Shown here: positions 35,390 to 43,551 of the stretch, one piece after another | Layout: each line of letters opens with the position of its first letter | Numbering within the stretch: the stretch's first letter is position 1 | NCBI GenBank assembly: GCA_013286645.1 | Contig: JABDFJ010000014.1 | Coordinates: 1-44,891 of the forward strand | Source of the DNA: Chlamydiota bacterium | Lineage (GTDB): Bacteria > Chlamydiota > Chlamydiia > Chlamydiales > Parachlamydiaceae | Direction of reading: 5' to 3' | Length of the DNA stretch: 44,891 bases | Notes under the pieces: model-generated | Told to the model about the DNA's origin: nothing | The model's database searches: none | Seen by the model: only the letters and a program-made list of their open reading frames with translations | Translations under genes and position numbers: made by a program

Positions 35390-35479
35390 GGAGAAATAAC
35401 ACTTTTTCTGCTATACTCGGTTCAATCTTTTAATATAACACACCTTAATTCCAATAACAACAGACAAAATTAACTCACT

Positions 35480-38050
35480 ATGAAATATGATCACAAAGCT
35501 ATTGAAGCTAAATGGCAAAAACATTGGCTGACAAACAAAACTTTTAAAGCCGAAATCGACATTAGCAAGCCAAAATATTATGTGCTAGACATGTTCCCAT
35601 ACCCCTCGGGTTCTGGTTTACATGTAGGACATGCTGAGGGTTACACTGCTACAGACATTGTTGCTCGCTACAAACGTCAAAAAGGCTTTAATGTGCTCCA
35701 TCCTATGGGATGGGACAGTTTTGGTCTGCCAGCAGAACAATATGCCATTCGCACCGGCACACATCCCGCAGAAACTACGCATAAAAATATTGATAACTTT
35801 CGCCGTCAACTGCAAGCCCTTGGCTTTAGCTACGATTGGGATCGCGAAGTTGCCACTAGCGATCCGTCCTATTATAAATGGACCCAATGGATTTTTACAA
35901 AACTGTATGAGAGAGGCCTAGCATACGAAGCAGAGGCAATGGTGAATTATTGTCCAGCACTTGGTACTGTCTTGGCAAATGAAGAAGTTGAAGATGGCAA
36001 ATCCACTGAAGGTGGCCACCCAGTTGAGCGCCGCCCTTTACGCCAATGGATTTTAAAAATTACCGCCTATGCCGACCGTTTACTCGATGATTTGGCCTTG
36101 GTCGATTGGCCAGACAGTCTGAAACGATTGCAAACCAATTGGATCGGTAAAAGTGAAGGCGCTCAAGTAATCTTTAAAGTGCAGACGAGTGGTGATGAAA
36201 TCACCGTTTTCACTACCCGTCCAGACACGCTTTTTGGTGCGACATTCTTAGTGCTGGCGCCAGAGCATCCTCTGGTTTCCAAAATCGTTACTGAGGAGCA
36301 ACGCCAAGAGGTTGAAGCTTACCAAAAGATGGCCGCAGCCGAAACAGATCTGTTTCGTACCGAGCTCAATAAAGAAAAAACAGGCGTTTTCCTAGGTTGC
36401 CACGCGATCAATCCGATTAATGGAAAACCTATACCCATCTGGATTGCCGATTATGTGATGATGAGCTATGGCACGGGTGCCATTATGGCCGTGCCCGCTC
36501 ATGATGAGCGCGATTTCGAGTTTGCTAAACGCTTCGGCCTGCATATCATCCCTGTTAAACGTCCAGATCTTGCCCAACCACAGGATGTTGCGACATCTCC
36601 AGTAACCACGGCTGAGAGCGTTGAACGCGTCTTGCATGGTGATTTATGTTGGACGGGTGAAGGGGAGTATATTAATAGTCAGAACGACGATGTTTCGCTG
36701 ACAGGGTTGTCTTTTGCAGCTGCTAAAGAGGCTGTGATTGTATGGTTGGAAGCGCAAGGACTTGGCAAACGCACCACCTGCTACAAATTGCGCGATTGGC
36801 TATTTTCGCGCCAACGCTATTGGGGGGAGCCCTTCCCGATTCTGCATGCGGAAGATGGCTCTAAACGTGTACTTGGATTAGATGAATTGCCACTCACGCC
36901 TCCACAAATGACAGATTTCAAGCCAACGGGCGATGGACAAAGTCCATTGGCACGTGTTAGAGAGTGGATCGAAATCATCGATCCTAAAACAGGTAAAAAG
37001 GCTTGGCGCGAAAGCAACACCATGCCCCAGTGGGCAGGATCTTGCTGGTATTACCTGCGCTTTTGCGATCCCCATAATGAAGTTGCGGCCTGGAGCTCAG
37101 AAGCGGAAAAATACTGGATGCCTGTCGATCTCTATGTGGGTGGTGTCGAGCACGCTGTGCTCCACCTACTCTATGCCCGCTTTTGGCATAAGGTGCTCTA
37201 TGATTGCGGTTTGGTCTCTGATTTAGAGCCTTTCAAATCACTCCGCAACCAAGGATTGATTGTGGCGCGCTCTTTTCAACGCAAAGGCGGCGGATATGTG
37301 GATCCTAGCGATGTTCAAGAGAAAAATGGAATTTACAGTGATGTGCACACAGGGGAAGAACTGAAGAGTCAGATCGAAAAGATGTCTAAATCGAAGCTCA
37401 ATGGGATCACACCTGATGATATCATCGAAGAATTTGGTGCTGATGCCTTGCGTCTTTATGAGATGTTTATGGGACCCCTTGAAAAGGAAAAAGTGTGGAT
37501 TACAGATGCGGTGACCGGTTGTGCGCGTTTCTTAAGTCGTTTCTATGATCTGGCACACTCAGAAAAATTGTGTGGGGAAGATACTCCCGAAGCTTTGCGC
37601 CTAGGACATCGTTTAGTGGCTGGCGTTGAAAAGGATTTAGAGTTACTTCAGTTTAATACGGCTATTGCTAAGATGATGGAGTTCATGAACGATTTCACTC
37701 GCCTGCCGAGCTATCCGCGCAGCGTTGTCAAGATAGCAACGCAGTTGTTGATGCCGTTTGCTCCGCATCTAGCGGAAGAGGTGTGGCAGCTATTGGGATG
37801 TAGGGAGGTGCTTTCGTACCAACCATTCCCAACATACGATGAGGCTTATTTGCAAGATGCAACGATCACTTATGTGGTGCAGGTGAATGGCAAGGTGCGT
37901 GGGCGTTTCGAGTTGCCTAAAGATCAGCCCCAAGAGCATGTGCTTTCGGCCGCAAAGCAGCATGCAGGCATCATACGTTATCTCGATGGGCAAAAGATCC
38001 AGAAGGTGTTCTTTGTGCCAAATAAGCTCCTAAACATCGTTTTGGAGTAG
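35480..38050 (+). CDS. leuS: Leucyl-tRNA synthetase
   Basis: This 856-residue class-I synthetase charges tRNA-Leu. The HIGH-type motif is in YPSGSGLHVGHAEGYT (about residue 45) and KMSKSKLNG is at about 635. The CP1 editing domain (about 220-415) shows TTRPDTLFGATFLVLAPEHPLV and YGTGAIMAVPAHDERDFEFA with the editing aspartate region. The ARDWLFSRQRYWGEPFPI-type segment reads LRDWLFSRQRYWGEPFPI. The C-terminal domain (TYVVQVNGKVRGRFELPKD) is intact. Full length and single copy. It is followed by hairpin repeats that may terminate transcription. Confidence 0.97.
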   Translation: MKYDHKAIEAKWQKHWLTNKTFKAEIDISKPKYYVLDMFPYPSGSGLHVGHAEGYTATDIVARYKRQKGFNVLHPMGWDSFGLPAEQYAIRTGTHPAETTHKNIDNFRRQLQALGFSYDWDREVATSDPSYYKWTQWIFTKLYERGLAYEAEAMVNYCPALGTVLANEEVEDGKSTEGGHPVERRPLRQWILKITAYADRLLDDLALVDWPDSLKRLQTNWIGKSEGAQVIFKVQTSGDEITVFTTRPDTLFGATFLVLAPEHPLVSKIVTEEQRQEVEAYQKMAAAETDLFRTELNKEKTGVFLGCHAINPINGKPIPIWIADYVMMSYGTGAIMAVPAHDERDFEFAKRFGLHIIPVKRPDLAQPQDVATSPVTTAESVERVLHGDLCWTGEGEYINSQNDDVSLTGLSFAAAKEAVIVWLEAQGLGKRTTCYKLRDWLFSRQRYWGEPFPILHAEDGSKRVLGLDELPLTPPQMTDFKPTGDGQSPLARVREWIEIIDPKTGKKAWRESNTMPQWAGSCWYYLRFCDPHNEVAAWSSEAEKYWMPVDLYVGGVEHAVLHLLYARFWHKVLYDCGLVSDLEPFKSLRNQGLIVARSFQRKGGGYVDPSDVQEKNGIYSDVHTGEELKSQIEKMSKSKLNGITPDDIIEEFGADALRLYEMFMGPLEKEKVWITDAVTGCARFLSRFYDLAHSEKLCGEDTPEALRLGHRLVAGVEKDLELLQFNTAIAKMMEFMNDFTRLPSYPRSVVKIATQLLMPFAPHLAEEVWQLLGCREVLSYQPFPTYDEAYLQDATITYVVQVNGKVRGRFELPKDQPQEHVLSAAKQHAGIIRYLDGQKIQKVFFVPNKLLNIVLE

Positions 38051-38057
38051 GGTAAAA

Positions 38058-38154
38058 GGATTGGTGTCGAGCCTGTGATTTGTGATTTGAGATCAGAATA
38101 GACTTTAACTTATAGACGCTCTCAAATCGCAAATCGCAGGCTCGATCCCAATCC
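38058..38154. repeat. Hairpin of GATTTGT/AAATCGC units after leuS
   Basis: The arms 38058-38092 and 38120-38154 are imperfect reverse complements containing 7-bp units (TGATTTG and CAAATCG). Position right after the leuS stop suggests a terminator role, though there is no T-run. Confidence 0.75.
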
Positions 38155-38202
38155 GACCCTCACAATGGTTGAGGCTCCTAACATCTGCCAGAAAGTAAAG
38201 TT

Positions 38203-38411
38203 AACGATGAAAACGATTAAACGATATAATGATAGAACAAGACAAAAAACTACCTCACTTTGAAATGACAAGAAGCATTTTGAACTGTTGTTTTGAAGTG
38301 ATGAAAGAACTTGGACACTGTATTGTTGATGTAGACAAGGTTGAAGACCCTGTTTCGTTTTGAACATCCAAAAAATCTTATCGTTATATCGTTACATCGT
38401 TCCCATCGTTG
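38203..38411. repeat. Inverted AACGAT repeat (about 9-bp period)
   Basis: The left arm 38203-38234 has AACGAT units at about 9-bp spacing. The right arm 38379-38411 (TATCGTTATATCGTTACATC...) is its imperfect reverse complement. The 145 bp between them has no convincing gene. Confidence 0.65.
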
Positions 38412-38432
38412 ATCTTGCTGCGAGGTAAAACT

Positions 38433-38549
38433 TTCCTAGCTTCTGCCAAAAACTGAATAACACGCAATCGCTCTAAAAAGTAGATTGATTTACAAGTAGT
38501 TACTTTTTTTCGTCATGCCAAAAGCCGCACTAAATGGCAGAAGTCAGGA
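38433..38549. mobile_element. MITE-like element, CTGACTTCTGCCA family
   Basis: The ends are TTTCCTAGCTTCTGCCA and TGGCAGAAGTCAGGAAA. The right end, read in reverse, continues into TTTAGTGCGGCTTTT, matching the left ends at 10577 and 11299. It ends a few bases from the stop codon of the Inc-like gene. Another end-like sequence, CTCCTAACATCTGCCA, lies at about 38175-38190. Confidence 0.6.
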
Positions 38550-38553
38550 AAAA

Positions 38554-38934
38554 TTACACCATGAAGGCTGCGATACCAATGCTTGAGGCTAGTGTAGCTG
38601 CAACAAAAGAGGCAACCCCAGCCACTTTCCAGGCTGTTTTGCTCCATCGGCATTCGTCATAGGCCTTGCTGTCAGCTATTTTGAAGGCGATAATGCCTGT
38701 GAAGAATAGGGCAGTGGCGATGGCAAATGGCATTGGAGATCTTGTTTGAATGGCATGGCGCACTAGCTGAAAAATCGCTTTGGCAATCTCTGTGATCTTG
38801 GCAACGGCAGGCGTTATGAACTGTGCGTTCAGTTGCTGCGCATACTGTGTTGCTGTGGCTGTGAATTGTTTGGTGGCTTCTAAGGCGATATGGGCATAAT
38901 TCAACACATTGGTTTGAAGTGCGTCAAGGTTCAT
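38554..38934 (-). CDS. Small Inc-like membrane protein
   Basis: This is a 126-residue protein of no named family. Residues 1 to about 68 are amphipathic and Ala/Gln/Thr-rich. Two hydrophobic segments follow (about 69-87, PFAIATALFFTGIIAFKIA, and about 104-126, WKVAGVASFVAATLASSIGIAAFMV), separated by a short charged loop with one Cys. This paired-lobe layout resembles chlamydial inclusion membrane (Inc) proteins, which the type III system inserts into the vacuole membrane. GGAGAG upstream supports the ATG. The Inc call is pattern-based inference. Confidence 0.6.
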   Translation of the reverse strand: MNLDALQTNVLNYAHIALEATKQFTATATQYAQQLNAQFITPAVAKITEIAKAIFQLVRHAIQTRSPMPFAIATALFFTGIIAFKIADSKAYDECRWSKTAWKVAGVASFVAATLASSIGIAAFMV

Positions 38935-39013
38935 TGATCTCTCCGTAAGGTGTCATTTCGGCGTATAAGATACGCCATCGCTGTAATACGAGAAAAGAAA
39001 AAAACAATTTGTA

Positions 39014-40462
39014 TTAGTTGCCGAAAGCATTGACATATCTTTCTACGAAAGGGCACCCGATGCAACTAGCTTCGTAGTGGATACAAAAATCGCGATGAAT
39101 TTGATACGCTCCCTGTTGCAGATCAGCGTGCGAAAATACCTTAAGCCGGTTAGTGTTGCCAAAAAAACGGTGGTTTAAATAAACCCCCTTCCTTGTTTTG
39201 GAAGCTGGAATTGACCCATAAAAGTTTTCAAATGCCGCCATCTCATGGGGATCGTTATGTGCTGCAATTACCTCATGCAAAAGTGGTAGGCATACATTAA
39301 TAAAAATCTCGCGTTGCAAATCACTACCCATGAGCGCTAACGATTTAGGTTTGGCATTGGTTTCGAATGTATAATGATGTTCCCAATAGGGATCGCTATA
39401 GCTGGGAAGCAAGGCAAAGAGTTCCTTGCGCAATTGTGGCCATTTGCGTTCCTGCCAAAGTGACTTCCAACAGCTATTCAAACGCCTAGGAAGATCTTTC
39501 AACGAAGGGTCTGTGACTATTTTGGCTAGCACTGCGAACCTTCGAATGGGATGGTTGGCGGGTCTGACTTTATCGCATCGAATAGAAATCAATGATGGCC
39601 TATCGCTTTGGGGGATGCCCTCAAAATAGGACAAAAGAGATTGGTAATAGAGGGAATCTGCCCATTTTTGACGATGATATTCGCTGAAGAAGCCGCTTAT
39701 TCCAAGGGCTAGAGCAAACAAGCCCTGCTCTTGCGTGATGTTGCTTTCTTTCATGCGCGAGAATATTTCTAAAAAAGCTTCGGTGTTTTGCTTATACCCT
39801 AATGCCATGGCAAAGCCAGCAGTGGCGCTATCCTCTGGATTGTGGACCCTATCTTTTAAAAATTGTCTTTTTCGTATTAAACGCCATGTGGCGGCAGACC
39901 GAAATAAAGAAGTGGTTTTGGTTTCAGATAACTTGTTAAAAAGGGTGCGGGCGCACAATCCACTGCCAACAAAATGTTTATAGGGATATAAATCTAAATC
40001 GATCAACTTGACGATGCGAGCTTCAGGAATAGTTAAAAAGCTTTTTAGGTGTGTTCGTATAATAGATCGTTGCGTTGATGTCTGCACCATCTTGTGGATG
40101 ACTGGCTTCCAAAAGCTCACGTGCAACACGACGTCATCATAGCGACTATCCACATGATGTTGATGTTGGTACCAGCTTTCTTCGGAGATGTGTAATTCCA
40201 CATCGCCGCGATACTCTTGCTCACCGATGCGCAGGTGGGCTTTTAAGAAATCAGGACCCGACTCTCCATTCCATATGCCTGGCGATAGCACTTCAATAGG
40301 CATCCCATCTTCTGTAACAAGATTTTTGAAATACTTTTGTTCTAGCCACATCGCTTGCAGATGTCGCTCAGTCAAAAATAGATAAGCATGACTGCTTTCA
40401 GCGACACTAGTATTACACTGAAACTGTGCAGTGATAAGTTGGCTGTAATCATCGGCGGACAT
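39014..40462 (-). CDS. DUF2851 family protein
   Basis: This is a protein of about 482 residues. The characteristic N-terminal region has LTERHLQAMWLEQKYF, GMPIEVLSPGIWNGESGPDFLKAHLRIGEQEYRGDVELHI and WYQHQHHVDSRYDDVVLHVSFW, a DUF2851 signature whose acidic/His pattern recalls PD-(D/E)XK nuclease cores. The C-terminus carries CIHYEASCIGCPFVERY, a possible metal or Fe-S site. The ATG at 40462 is chosen because earlier in-frame starts lie inside katA. DUF2851 is common in Bacteroidetes and Chlamydiae and its function is unknown. It lies 19 bp after katA. Confidence 0.85.
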   Translation of the reverse strand: MSADDYSQLITAQFQCNTSVAESSHAYLFLTERHLQAMWLEQKYFKNLVTEDGMPIEVLSPGIWNGESGPDFLKAHLRIGEQEYRGDVELHISEESWYQHQHHVDSRYDDVVLHVSFWKPVIHKMVQTSTQRSIIRTHLKSFLTIPEARIVKLIDLDLYPYKHFVGSGLCARTLFNKLSETKTTSLFRSAATWRLIRKRQFLKDRVHNPEDSATAGFAMALGYKQNTEAFLEIFSRMKESNITQEQGLFALALGISGFFSEYHRQKWADSLYYQSLLSYFEGIPQSDRPSLISIRCDKVRPANHPIRRFAVLAKIVTDPSLKDLPRRLNSCWKSLWQERKWPQLRKELFALLPSYSDPYWEHHYTFETNAKPKSLALMGSDLQREIFINVCLPLLHEVIAAHNDPHEMAAFENFYGSIPASKTRKGVYLNHRFFGNTNRLKVFSHADLQQGAYQIHRDFCIHYEASCIGCPFVERYVNAFGN

Positions 40463-40481
40463 GAAATTCCCAAAATCTTTG

Positions 40482-41942
40482 CTATTGTTTGTTGTCCAGC
40501 TTTTGCAATGCTTCTCGCACTCCGTTGGCATAGGCAGGATCAGCTTTTTCGAAATGGCCTAGTTGTCTTTCAATAATGGCTTGTGGAATGCCGTGCATTG
40601 ATGCAGCAATATTCATAAATAAGCGTGCCTTTTGCTCGCTGTTGAATAACCGAAAGAGATTGCCGGGTTGGGTGTAATCGTCATTGCCAATTCTGTGATT
40701 GTAATGCGCTGCATCACCCGAAATCTTCAATGGTGGTTCTTCAAAGCGCTTATCTTCTACAGGGCCACCAAAGCTATTTGGCTCGTAAAATGCGTCGGAA
40801 TTGGGATTGTTGGAGAAGAAGCGCATGGCACCATCTTTATTGTAGTTGTGTACAGGGCATCGCGGCGCATTTACAGGTAACGCCTCATAGTGGGTGCCTA
40901 AACGGTGTCTGTGTGCATCCGCATAGGAAAACACACGCGCTTGTAACATTTTATCAGGAGAGAAGCCAACGCCTGGAATGTGGTTTGAAGGGGAAAGGGC
41001 CAGTTGCTCGATCTCCATGAAATAGTTCTCAGGATTGCGGTTTAATTCAATCATCCCCACTTCAATCAGCGGATAATCACCATGCGGCCACACTTTGGTT
41101 AAATCAAAGGGGTTGTATTTCGTTTTTTCCGCCTCTGCTTCAGGCATGATTTGGACGCTCATTTTCCATTTAGGAAAGTCTTTGCGTTCAATCGCATTGT
41201 AAAGGTCTTCTTGCGTCGATTCGCGTGTTTTACCTACAATGGCTGCTGCTTCGGCATTTGTCCAGTGTTTGTGCCCTTGTTGGGTTTTAAAGTGGAATTT
41301 GACCCAAAAGCGCTCATTGTTGGCATTGATAAAGCTGTACGTGTGCGATCCATAGCCGTTCATAAAACGGACAGATTGCGGCAGGCCGCGATCAGAGAAT
41401 AAGATGGTGACCTGGTGCAGTGATTCGGGAGATAACGACCAAAAGTCCCACATCGCGGTAGGGGAGCGGAGATTTGTTTTAGGATGACGCTTCTGTGTAT
41501 GAATGAAATCCGGAAATTTTAATGGATCGCGTACAAAGAAGACGGGGGTGTTATTGCCCACCAGATCCCAATTGCCTTCTTCAGTATAAAACTTGATGCC
41601 AAACCCTCGTACATCCCGTTCCGCATCCGCGGCTCCGAGCTCGCCAGCCACTGTAGACATCCGTATGATGAGATCCGTTTGTTTGCCAACCTTAGAGAAG
41701 ATCTTAGCTTTTGTATATTTAGTGATGTCATTTGTCACGGTGAAGGTGCCATGTGCCCCCCATCCTTTAGCATGCACAGTGCGCTCTGGAATGCGTTCCC
41801 GATTTTGAAAAGCGAGCTTTTCAAGCAGATAGGCATCTTCAAGTAAAACTGGACCACGGGGTCCTGCTGTGAGGGAATTTTGATTATCGGCGACGGCTTT
41901 ACCAGCTGCTGTCGTGATTGTTGGTGGCTTTTGCTCTGGCAT
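40482..41942 (-). CDS. katA: Haem catalase
   Basis: This 486-residue small-subunit (clade-3-like) catalase disproportionates H2O2. The distal His is in [18 protein letters not shown], the Asn in [15 protein letters not shown], and the proximal haem Tyr is in [17 protein letters not shown]. The NADPH-binding region and C-terminal helices ([23 protein letters not shown]) are present. AAGGGTGATC precedes the ATG. Pathogenic chlamydiae lack catalase, so its presence fits an environmental relative coping with host oxidants. It is followed by the DUF2851 gene. Confidence 0.96.
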   Translation of the reverse strand: MPEQKPPTITTAAGKAVADNQNSLTAGPRGPVLLEDAYLLEKLAFQNRERIPERTVHAKGWGAHGTFTVTNDITKYTKAKIFSKVGKQTDLIIRMSTVAGELGAADAERDVRGFGIKFYTEEGNWDLVGNNTPVFFVRDPLKFPDFIHTQKRHPKTNLRSPTAMWDFWSLSPESLHQVTILFSDRGLPQSVRFMNGYGSHTYSFINANNERFWVKFHFKTQQGHKHWTNAEAAAIVGKTRESTQEDLYNAIERKDFPKWKMSVQIMPEAEAEKTKYNPFDLTKVWPHGDYPLIEVGMIELNRNPENYFMEIEQLALSPSNHIPGVGFSPDKMLQARVFSYADAHRHRLGTHYEALPVNAPRCPVHNYNKDGAMRFFSNNPNSDAFYEPNSFGGPVEDKRFEEPPLKISGDAAHYNHRIGNDDYTQPGNLFRLFNSEQKARLFMNIAASMHGIPQAIIERQLGHFEKADPAYANGVREALQKLDNKQ

Positions 41943-42050
41943 GCGATCACCCTTTGGAAGTTATGATTTTTGTTTTGCGATCATAATTCTAAAAGGGGGT
42001 ATTATCAAGGGAAAAATTTAATAACTTTGCTGATTATGCATCATATCTAA

Positions 42051-42278
42051 TTATGCTGCCACATACTGCCGAATATCGACGAGCACTCCAGCGCGGACCG
42101 CCTCTTCTGCCAACTTTAAAAGCAATGCGCTTGTTTTTTCATCTAAATATTCTTCACCGCAGTTTGGACAAACGCGTGCTGGAACACCTTTAAATACGAG
42201 TGTCATAGCATCTCGTTCTAAAGTTACGGTTGCGGTGCCTGCTTTTGTTTCTGCTTGTTTACAAATGACGCATTTCAT
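42051..42278 (-). CDS. YgiT-type zinc-finger (MqsA-like) antitoxin
   Basis: This is a protein of about 75 residues. It has MKCVICK and RVCPNCGEEYLDEKTSALLLKLAEEA, giving two CxxC knuckles as in the N-terminal zinc domain of MqsA/YgiT, but no HTH domain afterwards. GGAGG precedes the ATG at 42278, which overlaps the upstream DUF4258 stop (ATGA), so the 42308 start is rejected. It is predicted to neutralise the DUF4258 partner; without an HTH, autoregulation would need another factor. Confidence 0.85.
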   Translation of the reverse strand: MKCVICKQAETKAGTATVTLERDAMTLVFKGVPARVCPNCGEEYLDEKTSALLLKLAEEAVRAGVLVDIRQYVAA

Positions 42279-42562
42279 GACTTCCTCCGTATAAAATCGG
42301 GCTCCCACTGATTAGGATCTGGATCGTATGCTGTAATTATGATTACTTCCTTTTCAACAATATTGTCTGCAACGACGATGTGAAGTGGTCGAGATTTGCA
42401 CCATCCTAATATTAGCCTGCTCGGATATGGCGTGTCATCTATATACTCTTCAATCGTTTGGCCTTCTGCTAATACTATAAGTATATCATTTTCAGAAATT
42501 TGACGTTGGAACATTCGTTGCAGTGCATGAAGACGAAAAATCAAACGGTTTGGACTCTTCAT
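42275..42562 (-). CDS. DUF4258 protein, putative toxin
   Basis: This 95-residue protein has the DUF4258 pattern: FRLHALQRMFQRQISENDILIVLAEGQTIEEY, YPSRLILGWCKSRPLHIVVADN and EVIIITAYDPDPNQWEPDF. The family has a RelE/BrnT-like fold and often precedes a YgiT zinc-finger gene. Here it is the promoter-proximal gene, overlapping the antitoxin by 4 bp, the reverse of most type II loci. AGGTG precedes the start. An mRNA-interferase activity is inferred from genomic pairing only. Confidence 0.82.
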   Translation of the reverse strand: MKSPNRLIFRLHALQRMFQRQISENDILIVLAEGQTIEEYIDDTPYPSRLILGWCKSRPLHIVVADNIVEKEVIIITAYDPDPNQWEPDFIRRKS

Positions 42563-42661
42563 ATCACCTAAAATAATTTGTAGTAGCTAGACTTCAGATT
42601 AACATGGTTAAGAGATTCAGTCAAAAAAAGAAGCTAGAATGACGCAAAAGATATGTAGACG

Positions 42662-43012
42662 TTACACCTTCATTTTTGGCATTGACGTATCATTTTGCGT
42701 TGTGTTGAAAACAAAACGTTTAAGGGCGATTTCGGTGAGTTTTTTTGTGGCACATCCTAAAACCACTCCACCGATCATCATACAACCCAAAATAGTCGCC
42801 CCTAAAGCTAGACATGTACAGACTTCTTTTGTTCCCGAGCCTGGTGCATCCGCAGCCATGATGCATGTGACAAGAGCCGGTGTCAATAGTACAGTTGGCA
42901 CTACGATCGTCGCTGCTGTACTTACTCCAACAATGGTAGGGATACCTTGAACCACATTTTTTTCGCTAAACAGATTCGTTTTTACAGATTGATTAGATTG
43001 ATTAACTTGCAT
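42662..43012 (-). CDS. Inc-like protein with bilobed hydrophobic domain
   Basis: This is a 116-residue protein of no named family. A polar N-terminus (about 22 residues, N/Q/S-rich) is followed by two long hydrophobic segments (about 23-52, GIPTIVGVSTAATIVVPTVL..., and about 66-88, CLALGATILGCMMIGGVVLGC). A short turn, MAADAPGSGTKEV, separates them, and a polar tail closes the protein. This is the classic bilobed pattern of chlamydial inclusion membrane proteins. AGAGG upstream supports the start. Several Cys residues in the lobes are notable. The Inc assignment is inference. Confidence 0.65.
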   Translation of the reverse strand: MQVNQSNQSVKTNLFSEKNVVQGIPTIVGVSTAATIVVPTVLLTPALVTCIMAADAPGSGTKEVCTCLALGATILGCMMIGGVVLGCATKKLTEIALKRFVFNTTQNDTSMPKMKV

Positions 43013-43248
43013 TATAAACCTCTATTAAAAATTAATAAAAAATCACTATCAGGTAGTATAAATGAAAAATAGTAAAATTTCAATAAATTATTTTTCAACA
43101 GATTTTTTTAATCAATTCCTATCATTTGCAGCCTCTAGTTCATCCATTTGCGTATTTAAATGTTCTGTGAAAACAAGGTTAAATTTCAAATTACGTCACT
43201 TGGTTGCTGCTGTTTCTTTTTGCTGTTTATGCTACACTACTTTCAATG

Positions 43249-43523
43249 TACATATTCACGGGGTGTGCAGCTTGCCGCGGTAGCGGCCTAAGAGATTAGC
43301 CCCGGGTGGAGCGATTAGCGGAACCCGGGATATTGGAAAAAAAATACCAGCCCCGGTAGGGGCGTAAGAAAGCTCGTGGTATAGAGATTTTGCCTAAACG
43401 CTTTCTTACGCCCCTAACGGGGCTATATCGTTTCTTTAAGACCCCGGGTTCCGCTAATCGCTCCACCCGGGGCTAATCTCTTAGGCCGCTACCGCGGCAA
43501 GCTGCATATGCCCTGAACATATA
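43249..43523. mobile_element. Large palindromic MITE-like element
   Basis: Perfect 63-bp inverted arms (43267-43329 and 43443-43505) start GCAGCTTGCCGCGGTAGCGG and end CCCGGG. Inside, 43349-43373 and 43400-43424 form a second stem (AGCCCCGGTAGGGGCGTAAG, one mismatch). Weaker outer ends lie at 43249-43262 and 43511-43523 (CCTGAACATATA). It contains the uninterrupted form of the sequence that carries an insertion at 7992-8154. The preceding 230 bp (43013-43248) are AT-rich without a convincing gene. Its right end is 29 bp upstream of the MHS transporter start. Confidence 0.85.
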
Positions 43524-43551
43524 CCTTACAATTCATACTGGGATTATCTGG

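Noticed and set aside
35383-35417. TTGACA ... TATACT as a leuS promoter
   Set aside because: The spacer is 23 bp, too long for a standard sigma-70 promoter, and the TTGACA overlaps the rnr start codon.
43062-43283. 73-residue plus-strand frame with AGGTAG upstream
   Set aside because: It has a plausible ribosome site and a hydrophobic Cys-rich stretch, but it ends inside the palindromic element and shows no recognisable domain. It is more likely chance in AT-rich DNA; transcript evidence could change this.
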